From Eremophila alpestris peregrina (taxonomy: Eukaryota; Chordata; Aves; Passeriformes; Alaudidae): a stretch of 64,000 bases of DNA. The DNA lies in NCBI GenBank assembly GCA_009792885.1, contig WMCF01000008.1, forward strand, positions 19,147,578-19,211,577, written 5' to 3'. Both the position numbers and the translations under genes were made by a program. Of the stretch, positions 49,451 through 61,296 are shown one piece after another; the first letter of the stretch is position 1; the number at the start of each line of letters is the position of its first letter. A model generated the notes under the pieces. The model made no database searches. It saw only the letters and a program-made list of their open reading frames with translations, and was not told where the DNA came from.

Positions 49451-52400
49451 CGTGTGAGGACAGCCCGGCCGGGCGCTGGGAAGTTGAGGCTGTGGAAGTT
49501 TCATCCTGCTCCAGTGCCCCGTCCCGGCGTCGGGAGCGGGACGGCCCTCGCAGGCCTCGCTGCGCGCCCGGCTCGGCTCGCCCGCAGCGCAGGGCGGGGA
49601 GCGCTGAGCGGCGGCGGCAGCGGCCCCTCGGCCGGCCCCGTCCGGCGGGGCTGCCGGCCCTGAGCGCCGAGCCCGGCCTCGCTCCCTTCGAAGCCGGGTG
49701 GCTCCGAGACCGCCTCCGGGCACCGGTGTGGGCGCCGTCCTTCCGCGCCTCGCTGTCCATATGGAGCTCCCGGGGGCCGGCGGGGCTCCCGCTGCCCTGC
49801 AGCCGACCCGTGCGATGCAGGGGGAGCCGGCCGCAAAGGAGCAGCCTCGCGGGGTAAAAGTTCCATTGCTCCATGAGGCTGGGACAGACCCCAGGTGCAC
49901 CAGCGGTACAACAAAGCAGTGTTGGACGAAGTTGTAGGAAGGCTCGTATCAGTGCTAGGCCTGCCTTGGGTTTAGTCTGTACTTTCCTTAGCCTAAACAA
50001 CAGGTTCGTGTACTCATATACGACTCCAATACTGCATATTTTCCTATTTCTGTATCAGTAAGTTCGGTTTCAAAATACTTTTTTGCATGTAATGTAAAAC
50101 TATAATAAACCTACTTATCTGTATTGAAGAACTATTTGAAAGCTTCAGAAGAGAACCCTTTTCATTAGAAAATAAGCTGTTTTTTAAAAAATCATATTTT
50201 TCAAAACAGTGATTATTCTGGGTGCATTGTGTCCAGTACCTAAAATACTGTTAGGGACTTGCTGTAAAGCTGTGGAGGGTGTTTCGTGAACTTAAAACTG
50301 TGACTTAAAGCAGGATATCCGTGTAGTCATACTGATTCCACATAACTCTTTGGACTTTGAAATTGTATTGTTGATCAAACTGACTGCTGCAAGGAAAACA
50401 TAAGATGCGGCAACTGTACAGGAAGAATATTTACATTGGGGTGGGTTAGATAAGATGCTGTCACAATAACTAAATTGTGTGTCACAAGGTATGACCCTAA
50501 AGTATATGTTTTGGAAAGTACAGATTTGTAGGAATGCCTCAGTTAATTTCAGGCAGCATCTCATATGTTCAGCTTCTTTGCTAAGAGAGAAAAAAACAGT
50601 ATCAACTTTTCTCTAAATATTGAAAATAGTGCATGAATTCGTGTGTAAATTGATTTCCAGTTTGCTTTTCTGTAACTTGATTTTTTTCTTGTCAGGTAAA
50701 TGCACTTATAATTTCTGTTATACTCAGCTGTAAAACTCAGCTAGTTAAGCTCCCAACTTTTCTGCATAAATATTATGTTGGAAGCTGACTGGAGGTAAAG
50801 ATCTTCACAGGATCTGAGTATCATGGGATTTATGGCTTGCTTGAAATTACACATTCTTCTGATTGACACTGAATATTGGATGACTTGCCAGTTGAAGTTC
50901 TTACAGTTGTGGTCTGTTGTTTCCCCCTTTCCCCAGCCCTTTATACTCTCTAAATTAATCATAGACTTATTTTAGTACAGCTGAGGTTCTCTGCTCAGTC
51001 TTGAAAACTTGAGCATTGAAAGTCTAGAGCTATTTAACCAGCCGTTTTTAGCTTACTATGTGGCATGAGCCAGAAATTGAGAAACAAGTGAACAGATTGA
51101 CTGTTCTGTCCCTTGGAGGGCATTGTCTTAAGCAGAGAAGTGAATGAGTACCTGGAGATGGTAACAGCCTCGGCTGTCTGACCTGAAACCACAGTATCTG
51201 TTGGGAGCCCAGGAGGACTCTCAGTACTCTTGACCTTCTGACTTGATTCAACATGCTGTGCTGATAAATGCCTTTGTGCTGTAATGTTCATGATATTTGA
51301 GCTCATAATAGGCATATTTGAATTACTCCTTAGTAAAGTTTCAGATTGTAAGTGCTGCTTTTAAAGAAAGGAATTTTTGTGAGTTCTGTAGGATGCTAAC
51401 TGCTTGCTTTTGCAATCACCTGAAATATCTGGGCTGCCTTGCTGCTGCAGGTGGTGTTTCTGTCACTCTGGGGCATGGAGAGGCTACTGGATGTGATGTG
51501 TATCAGCCACATTGACATAATTTTAGGTTGTGTTTGACTAGCCCTCTTGTTTAGATCACTACTGCAATGAACACCAGAGGAAAATTGAGACATTTAACCA
51601 TGCTCCTAGATACTCTTTGTAGTAATAATTTATAGAGTTCTTAATGGAAGCTGTAGTGCTGCTGTCAGGCCTTAGTTAAGAAAGCTTGTGGTGCTCTGAA
51701 TTTGATTTATTTCAGTCTTGCTTTTGTTTCTGACAGGTAACAAGGCAGCTGTTTTGAAATAACATTGAGGATTCAACTATCTGATTTTTGTTCTATGGAA
51801 AAGCAAAGGAATTTATCAAGCAGTATATTTTCAATTGAGTACTCACAGTCTGTGAACTCGGAAATGGACATAGTTCCAATAGCATCTTAAGTAATGATGC
51901 CTGATAGAAAAATTTCCTGTGAGTGGGGGAAATGGTGAAGAGCCGTCACTCTGTGTGTTACTGAGGTTGATACCATTTTGCAGACTATTACTGGTACCTC
52001 AAGAAACTCACTAGTAACCAAGTGTACATACAGAGGTTAATTGATTTTTTTACTCTTTTTTTTTTCCTCTCCACTTGCTGAGCTGTAAAATGTTTATCTG
52101 ACTCTATAAGCAATTAAAATACCTTTGCTCATGACAGATCAGGCTTTCAAAACCAAGCCACTGGCTAATAGTCAAAGCTGTAGTTAGAGTTAATTTGGCT
52201 GAAATATGAACCCAGATGTAGAACTACTTACAGAACGTATCCAGCATAAAGCCCTTTAGGACTTCCATTGTTCAGGTTTGTGACCGTTGTTATCTAGGTC
52301 AGGTGCAAAATTTGCTATCTGTAAAAAATTTTCAATAACTTCTTAATAACAATGTAGAAATAAAATTTTATGTACACTTATACTAAGGGAAGCTATGAGA

Positions 52401-55400
52401 TTAGTTTTGTGGTTATGCCCAACTTAGAAGTTTTTGTGGAAGTTCTGATTAGTTACAAATCATTACTTTAAATAACGAGTTTTCTAAGAAAAAGTAAATG
52501 GTAGGTATCCCTTTTATAATCTGTAATAATGAAGTAACTTTTATAATTTGCATAATTAATATTGGTCGGAGACATCAGTAATGATAAACTAGTTTATTCC
52601 GTAGAAATAATTTTTGAGAGGCCTTAGGAAAAAAAAAAAAAAAGACAAACCATGAGAAGTATGCACTTGGGTAGCATTGGAAGTAGGTAAAATGGAGTAT
52701 GGATATTTTATGCTGCTTAGAAGTGGGACTCAACACTTGGATAAGGTGTAATGAAAAAGGCTAAGAATATGTTGTTCTTTGTAAGATCTTGCTGTGGTTC
52801 ATATGGTAAACAGGAACTGGTGGAGGATGCAGAAAAAGAAGTGACATACCAGTAAGCTAACTAAGACAACTGTTTTGGCTGCTTTTAAAAGTGCATGTGA
52901 CCAGAATAAGCTTGTATATCAGAGCCAAAGAACAAATTGCAGTAATAGTTGAGATAAAACAAAATAAAAACTTGAATGGCAGTTCTAGCTCTTAATTGAT
53001 AAGAAGTAGATGTTTTATCAGGAAGGGACTTGTAAGATTGCTTGTACTTATGAAAACAGCATGAATTAAGACTTGAAGGTAGACTGCAGGTCTAATGGGC
53101 AACTTCACGTGTCTGAGAAGTGTTGGGACTCCTCAGTTTGAGTTTAGGCTGCAGTCTGTACATGCAAAAAACATCGACATTGCAGTTTAAAAAGGACTTA
53201 CTCCCTGCACAAGTAGGGAGAACTGATCATTAATTCAGTGGTGTTTCATCTTTGTATTTGTTTTTAAATGGAATGTGAAGGGAGAAGATCAAGTATATAG
53301 GATGGGGTCTTGTGGAACAGGAGAGTATTGAGAATTATGCCTGGACTCTATAAAGATTTGCCCTGTTCTACAAAAGACATGTAGTATCTTTAGACACCTC
53401 ACTATTATCCACTAGAGTGAGTTCCCTGAACAACTTACCATTGATGATCTTCCATTCTAGAGTGAATGACAGTAGAGTTTTGACAGTTCCTTTGAACCAA
53501 ACCTGTGCCTACAAAACTGATTTTCACAGTAATGGATCACATGAGATTCTGTAGAACAAGTGGTACAACCATTGTCCTTATCATAGTGTGTTTCTCTTGC
53601 TCGTTTTCCTCACAGCTTGCTATTAATGCCTTCACAGCATGGTTTCCTGCCTTAGCTTATTTACCCATGGATGAGAAATGTTTTGTGGCTGTTTGAGAAC
53701 GGTCTAGAAGGCACTGGGTCTCGTTGCTGTATGTATTTGAGACAAAGCATCAATACACAAATTGAGGGATGTGATTAAGGAGTAAAAGACAGAAATTTAG
53801 ATGTTAAAATCCCATAATTGTCAATAAATCTCACTGTCAGTTATCTAAATCTCCGTTCAACTGACTTTAAGATAAGAACTTCTGTTAGCTGAGTTTCAAT
53901 CTTTGCTTCAGTGACTAGTGGTTACATCTCTCCTGGCCGTTCTTGTACCTCATGTGTTAGACAAATTACAGTTCACTCTTGATATGAGGAGTGAATCCTG
54001 CTGCAAGTTTCAGTCACCGTGTCTCTGTTGTGAAGCAGTATGTGTTGCTGAATGAAGGGTGGCCTACTAAGATAGACCTGGAACCTGTACCTCACTCTGC
54101 TAAGGCTTCAACATTATTGCATTTCTTCTGAGCATCTTTGTAGGTATATTTTATCTGCTTTGGAGGCAGTCAAGTGCTGAAAGTCTCCCAGCACCTCTGT
54201 GGTTAATCAGAGGATCAAGTATGCCACTCATGCTCCTGATAAGTGCTCTGGAATCCTATGGTATACATACACAACAGGATGAAAACAATTTATAGTCACA
54301 AGCTGTTGTGTTGTAACTTACTGGTTTTTCACAGCTAAGACTCATATTAAGGAATTTAGAAGAGGGTAAAATTTTAATGTAGGATTTAAATGAACAGTCA
54401 AGTTTTTGACTGCAAGTTTTTCACCAAGATGTCCAGATAACCCTTGCTTAGGAAAACACCCAAAGAAGAGGTAGGTTCTTGTTAGAAGATAAAGATTGAG
54501 TTTGCTATTTTGTGCAAGTCTGTAAATGTAAAGACTACTTTGTTCTTCCTTTAATGGAAAATTGATGTGATTTCTTGGCATTATCTGCTTGTAAATATTG
54601 TTTTGAATTTTTTATCACTAGAATGTTTTTCTCTGTGGTTATTTTTTCTGGGTTTCTGAAAGATTTTGTACTAGCCGAATTTGTCATAAGTGAGGAGTGT
54701 AAGATCCGTCTCATAAGAACCATGCAGTTTCGGGCTAAAAACATGAAAATGGGGAATGTTCTAATTTTAGATCTTGAATTTCTTTTTTTGAAAGAGTTCT
54801 GGTACTTCTGCATGAAAAAAAGCTCACCTGTTTTTTCTTTAGAACTTTCTATGACCCTTATTGTTCTGCTTTTAATAGTACCAGCATTAAGAGCTGGTCT
54901 ACTGCTTTCATTGATGGTGGCTGCAGGTGCCAGCAGCAATGGCCACTGGCAGCTTCTGTCGTAGTGGTGGAATGGGTGGAGTGAAGCATTGAAGATTGAT
55001 ACTTAATGCGGTGAGTGCCACCTGGGAACTTTGTACTAGTTCATTAACCAATGTGAAAAAACGGCCCGATCCTGTCATTGACCTTTTATAGGCAGGACTG
55101 TCTGCAGAGTAGATGGGTTTGTGGAGCTCTAAATGCTTGGTTTGCTGAGAAAATTTGCTGTTGACTTGAAGCTGTGTGGTAAGATTTATAGTGTCCTCTC
55201 CTCCAGTGAGCATGTTTCATAGGCTTGTCCCTTGAGGAATCTTTGTCATATAGAAATAAAACTTAGTATATAGGAGCCTTACGGTTTCATTACCTAATAC
55301 CTAGATAATAAAATACAGGAAGTAACGAAAATGTGTCACAGGCACTAGACAGAATTGCTTGTTGGTAGGTTTGGGTACAGTTTCCTGGAGAAAGGCTGAC

Positions 55401-58400
55401 ATTGTGTTACTTATACACAGAGGGATTTTTTTTTTTTTATTGGCTAGTTTGTTTTCCTTGTAACAGTAAATCTTGCAGAGTGGATTTAGTGGAACTAGAA
55501 GTGTATCTTCATGGGTGGTTTTAAACAGCCCACTCTACTGGGACATGACTCAGATACTGTACAAGATAGTTTAGTTTCTCAGGGTATTTGCTTGAGTATA
55601 CTGCCACACCGTCTTTTGTGGCTTCCAGACATATTGTTGATGCCTGGATATCCAATAAAATGGGAACAGTAGGTGTGCAGTTACCTTCAAGGGCAGTTGT
55701 AGTTAAATTTGAAGATCCTGAAAGTGTGATCATCACATGACAGGAGCAGTGTTCTAGAAGGTGGAAATAGAAAAAGAAAAGATGAGTTTAAACAATCATA
55801 GGGACACTTTCTTAGAAGGCTGCTCACTTGCTTAATTCTTAAAATTTAGTAGTGTTTTCTTAGACACTTCTGAGTTAAAGGTAGACAGTTTTGTTGGCAC
55901 CTCTTTGTGCAGTAAATGACACTTCAGGCATCTCAAATTAGAATGTCTGTGTTAAGAATATATGATTCTGAAATAAGTTCATTAAATGAATTACTCAATT
56001 TCTGTAGACAAAATGTTCTGTGGAGATGATCATTGCTGGCAAGGAAACTGTTGCTGCAGAGCTCCGTAACACATTTGCAGATTGCTTCTCACTTTAGGCC
56101 CTTGCTTTCATACATGCATCCCCACCTTGGTGAGGCTGTTTTCCCTCTACTGTTTATTTAGCTGTCCTTAAAATCCTCACTCTTAAGGCAGCATTTTCTT
56201 TTTAGGTTTTCTGAGAAATGGTGTTAATACATTTTTTTAGTTCTCCAGTGTGTCTAGCTTAAAGCTGAAAGATCACACTAAAGTTGAAAGTGTTTCCATT
56301 TCTGTAAGACATTTTCACACAGCATTTTCCCCTATAGAACTTAGTGTAATTCAGAATTTCCCTGCATTCATCTCCTTTCCTTTCAATGCAAATGTGCTAT
56401 TTTGCCTTTATCTCACCCTGTTCATTAGCCACTATGCTGCATCAGCGTGGTGTATTTAGTGAGCACAGATATGCTTTTATATAAGCATATTTTGCATATG
56501 AAGGTACTATGCCTGCAATTTGACAAACATCAACCCAGCAAAAATAAGTGTGAATTTTGCCTTTTTGAATAGCTTAGAAAACTATTTTTCATTATTTGAA
56601 CTCTGAATTATGCAAAGATAACTCTTGCCTCTGAGACTGCAAATCCTTTTAAAAAAACACGTTTACTTCAAGTATTACTGATGATAATGGCTTTCCCAAA
56701 AGTTAGCCAGCATTTGCTGAGCTGAAGTAACAAGCACTAGTACTTGTCTTGCTGTCCAGGCTGAAGAACGACAATATTTGAAAGTGGGAATCTAGCAGTA
56801 AATTTTAATTGTTTTCTCCCCTCTCAAGGGGGCAGCCAATTTACTTCTGTGTGATTTGTGGATAAGAAATTTATTTGTTGTGTTAATATTTTTCTGTGTT
56901 GAGGATAAAGAAAAGTTAGAGATTTTTTACAACCTCTTTAGTGCATTTTGTAACAGAAGCAGTAATTTATTGACTTTGAAAGAATTTTCTATTTTAGGAA
57001 TCAATTTAATCACTATTTCTTTTGTAAGCCCCATCCTGCTGATGTACCCTCAAGTCCTGCATAGTTACCTCTGCCCCCCAAATCTCTGCTTTCATCATGT
57101 TCTCCTTGTACTCTCTTTACATGCATGCTCTTTTTATGTTTTTAGTAAGTTTTCTGTCCTGTCCCAATAACAGTTTCCTCCTTTCCTGTTTGCCTCTTGC
57201 AATTCAAGTGCTTCCAGAATCTTCCTTTCTCCCTTCAGCTCCTACATCCATAATCTGTGCGAAGATCTCCAGGTCGGACTGACTCTCTTCCTCACCATTG
57301 TCCCTTCCACTCCCTTATTCCCCCTCCTCAGTTCCTCAACTGCTTTGTTCTTGAGGATGAACAAAGGAGGATCTGATTTGTGTCTCATCGGATGTGTAGT
57401 GCTGCCCATGCTCAATGCTGGGATAGACATGGCATGTGTGGTAGCTCAGCAGAGCATTGCACATGGAAAGTCATGAGGAGAGGAGGCAGGGTCTGTGCCA
57501 GGCAGCTGTTTGCTGATGCAGACATGGAGTGCACTTGAGCCTGAGACTTGGCCTTTACACATTTCTCACCTGTGTTGTCTTCACTGGTCAAAGTCACTAC
57601 TAATATTGTTATAGGGAAGAGAACTTTTAGTGGCTATGAGAAGGGTATACAAAAACAGGAGTATGGTCTTCCTCAGGCTTCTTGCACTGCTCCACCCTTC
57701 ACTGCTGCTGCTCCAGGCAGGACTGGACTCTCCAGTTTGTAAGCTGCTATATTAAGAAACTGTATACTGGGAGATACAGCTTCAGCAGCTCCAGAGGCTC
57801 AGATTTGAAACCACAGAATTGTTTAGTCCTGCTTCATCTGAACTGTAAGTTATTTCCTGCTCCTCTAACCATGTGACAGCTCTCTCTGAGCACAGCTAAG
57901 ATGTGGTCATTCTTTCTAAGTAGACATTTTTTCCCTTTACTCCCCCTCAGTCAGCCAAAGCAAACAGAAACATCACTTGGCTTATGACACTAAATATACA
58001 CAAAGGCATCCAAATAAGCTCCTCTCTGTAAAACTGCGCTTGATTCTTGTGGTTAACTGAAAAGAGGAAGAGAACTATGAACATCCTGTAGTGGTGTGTG
58101 TTCTGTGCAATAGCACAGGCAAAAGCTTCCCCTTGCATTTGCAGAGAAGGAAGCAGTAGTTTCTAACAAATTAAATGCAGGGCTATTGTTTTCTTTATTT
58201 GCTTTAGGTTTTGGTTAAGAGTATCTCAGGTATAAAATTCATTTTATAACTGGACATGCATTTATTAGCATTTATATTTTTAGCAACCTTATAATTAACA
58301 GTTTTTAAAAATTCAGGCTTTGGGCTTAATTTTATGTGAACCAATATTTTGAGCCATACAATAGGTGTTGTAATTTTGACTATTCTTTTTTGACCAACAA

Positions 58401-61265
58401 TGTTGGCCTCTGTGTGTTACATTGTACTGTTAGCACTGTGCTCAATTTGTGTAGCTTTAAATTTAAAGTGTGATTGCAACAGAAAATGCTGGTTGTTCTT
58501 CCTGTCTAGAACTCCGTAGCAATTCAATACACCATTTTTTTATTTTAGAAAACAGTTTTGTCTTTAAGAGATTTTTCCATATCATATTCAGGTGCCAGGA
58601 TTTCTATACCTGAGAGACTGATAATATGACTGTTGTCTCTGCTCAGGGCATGACCTTCCTTGCCTTAGTTCAAGCATCTAGATGCAATGTACCTATAGCT
58701 GTGTTATGGTTTTGTTTGATAGCATGCATGGAGATGGATTTGGTGCTAAATGTTTTGCTGGGATATGTAGGTCTCACTCTTACGTCATGGTTTTTAACTT
58801 CATCTTTTTATGTCATTTAGGAGCTCTTGCTTTGAATGTTTCAGTTTGTTGAGGCTTTTCTTTAACAGCCTCTTTGAACACCTCTGGTCTTTTCTGCCTG
58901 TAAATGACAAATCCTGTTTGTTTCTCTGTCCTCTTTTCATATTGTTTATGAAATTTTTTTTTTTATCAAAAAAGTGTTCATGCTGCTGCTCCAGGCTTCA
59001 CATTGTGTTACTAAGGAGTCTGTCTCTCACAGTGGCCATACCTGTCAGTACCATACCTTTATGTCACAGCTAACATTCCAGCTTGGTGGCAGAAGCATGC
59101 ATCTTGTCCTGTTTCTCACCTCTGGTGTGTCAGCCAGCTGTGCTGACATACTGATGGCTAACAAACCTAAGTAGGGCAGTAGCATGAACTCAGGCACTGT
59201 TCTGTGACCATCCAAGGTGTTCAATTTGTTGGCACTCATCCTGGCACAGTTTTGAAGGCTAGCCTAGTAGTTGCTCAAATTAATATGAAAGTGATTTTGA
59301 GATGAAAAGGGTGTAAACAGCTCCTGGTACATGATATGGTGTAGGGCCATCATTACCCAATTTGTGTTGTGTTGGGAAGAGAGTTTGTTCTTCTATGCAT
59401 AGATGCATTTTGCACCATTTCCTGTCATATCCAGAAAGTAGCCCAGGTCTTAGTAACTCATATCTGCACAACCAGGGAAATCTGCAAGGAGACAAAAGCA
59501 GTTCTGGGGATGGGAGATGGGAGCTGTCTGTTCTAGCATTGTCAGTAGCATGTAGATCACGGAATAAGGGTCAGCTCTGCTGCTATGCACAGAAATGTCT
59601 GCTTTGACATTAAGTTCAAGTAAAACCTGGTTTTCCTGCCAGCAGCAAAATTCAATATTGTCTTTCTGCTCCTAGAAATTGCTTTTGGAAACCTGAGAAA
59701 ATGCAGGTGCCTAGAAGTTTACAGCAGACGAAAGTGTGCCTGTGCATGTCATCACCTGCTGCAGTCAACAAATTATCAAGTCTTTGATACTGAGACTGTG
59801 AACTTAAGCTCATAAGGTTTCTGATCTCTGATTTCAGGAGCAAAAAAAGAGATTTTGCCTTCTGGTAAAGAGATGTAGCTGATATGTAGCTGTGCTTCTA
59901 CAGAGTACATGAAGTACAGCAGGGATGACCTTAGAGGATGCTGCATTTCTTTCACTTCACTTCTTGTTTGCAGAGCAATGGCCTACCAAGAAAATGAGTC
60001 CTGTCTGAAGGTGTCTTTTCTGATGAGTAGTTTGTAAGTAATTTAAGAAAAGTTCTGTGCATCTTCAGGGCCTCCAGGGATGTGCAGTTCTCTTGGAATC
60101 TTACCTGAAGCTGCATTTTGGAGTGTTGTAGCAGTTTCTTGTCAGCTCAGATGCAATAACTTGTTTCCTGATTGAGCTCCAGAGACTGTTCTAGGGTGTG
60201 AAGTAGTGTAATTAGTGATAGTTTAATCATCACATACTCTTTGTGTTCTGGTATATCACCTTAATCATTGGTTCTGTCAGGAGTATAAAGCTATAAGCTC
60301 AGGAAACTTTTCAGTTCGTTCTGTCTTCTGTGTCCACAAGATCTGCTAGATAGTGTTTGCATGCCTCAGTTCTGTAAACACTTCCCTCAAGTCTTTATTT
60401 TATAATTTTTTTTCCTTGAGTGTCTGGCTATTCCCTCATCCTTCAGGCCATATTTTTTTCCCAATGTCACTTTTATAAGTCAGCACTGGCAGGAGCTGGT
60501 CCCCTGGTGAGGCTTAGTGCTGTGCAAACAGTTCTCTCCTACAACAGGTAGCATTTGGTTCAGAGCAAAGGGAGATAACAATCCGTCATGGATTGAGAAG
60601 CTGAGTGTTTTTAGGCTTAAGTTCAGGATGGTGACTTGTATGTCAATTCTGGCTGCAATAATTGTTCTAGCAATGAAATGATGCAGTACCAATATCCAAT
60701 TGACTGAAAATAGCTTCTCCAAGGTCACGGCATACAAAAAATACCACTATGATGCAAGTCTGAATTATCAAAGGGTGTTACATAGTTGGCTTATTCCAGA
60801 TAAACAAATGAGCCGTGAATAGGAATGTCTGCATCATCAAGGCTGTTTTTCAATTCAGGTCACTTTAAGTGCAGCATGGTGCCTGGTTTGTCAGAGTAAC
60901 CTAGTCCTGGCATGAGCTGACTGACTTGTCACCTCTTGGAGTCTGGAATTCTTCTGAGGACTGTTACATTTGTTGCAGAACTGAAGCTTTTAGGTAGGGA
61001 TTGGCAGATTTAGAGATATTAGTTCTACATAATGTAGTAAAAAACTCTCAAGCTGTGTATCATATTGCCCATAACACGGTGGATGGCAGTGGCCTTCTGA
61101 AAGGTGCCGTTTTGAATAACAGATGCTAAATGGGACACTTCCATTGGTGAAGCTGACTAGCCTTCAGTTTATTCTGTAAATCTGCTCTGTGTGCCCAGGA
61201 ATGGATACTAGACTACCAGGAAATCAAGATTTTTTTTTCTTTACCCCAAACCACCACACACACTG

Positions 61266-61296
61266 CCCCTCCCCTCCCTTCCCCCCCCTCCCCCCC
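61266..61296 (-). other. C-rich tract; G-quadruplex-prone on minus strand
   Basis: Five C-runs (4, 4, 3, 8 and 7 bases) separated by single T or TT, ending CCCCCCAGG. On the minus strand this fits the G3+N1-7 quadruplex rule very strongly. It resembles a polypyrimidine tract with an AG acceptor, but the sequence after it does not encode WASL exon 2. Confidence 0.75.

Larger units (their letters stand above)
48290..49830 (+). promoter_or_regulatory. WASL: CpG island promoter of WASL
   Basis: G+C and CpG density rise abruptly near 48.3 kb and fall near 49.85 kb, with coding exon 1 inside. There is no TATA box near the start codon. GC boxes (for example GGGGCGGG at about 48974), an ETS-like GGAAGT just before it and a (CGG)5 tract followed by a GA-rich tract at 49155-49193 are typical of a broad housekeeping promoter, in line with ubiquitous N-WASP expression. 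The exact transcription start cannot be fixed. The long open frames here (up to 399 codons, minus strand) reflect the scarcity of stop codons in GC-rich DNA, not genes. Confidence 0.85.

Noticed and set aside
49755..49766. CCATATGG considered as an SRF CArG box near WASL
   Set aside because: Only four A/T bases lie between CC and GG, where a CArG box needs six.
48701..49900. 399-codon minus-strand open frame and other long frames over the CpG island
   Set aside because: All frames are long here because GC-rich DNA has few stop codons. The products are low-complexity Arg/Pro/Gly/Ala-rich, and they overlap the certain WASL exon 1.
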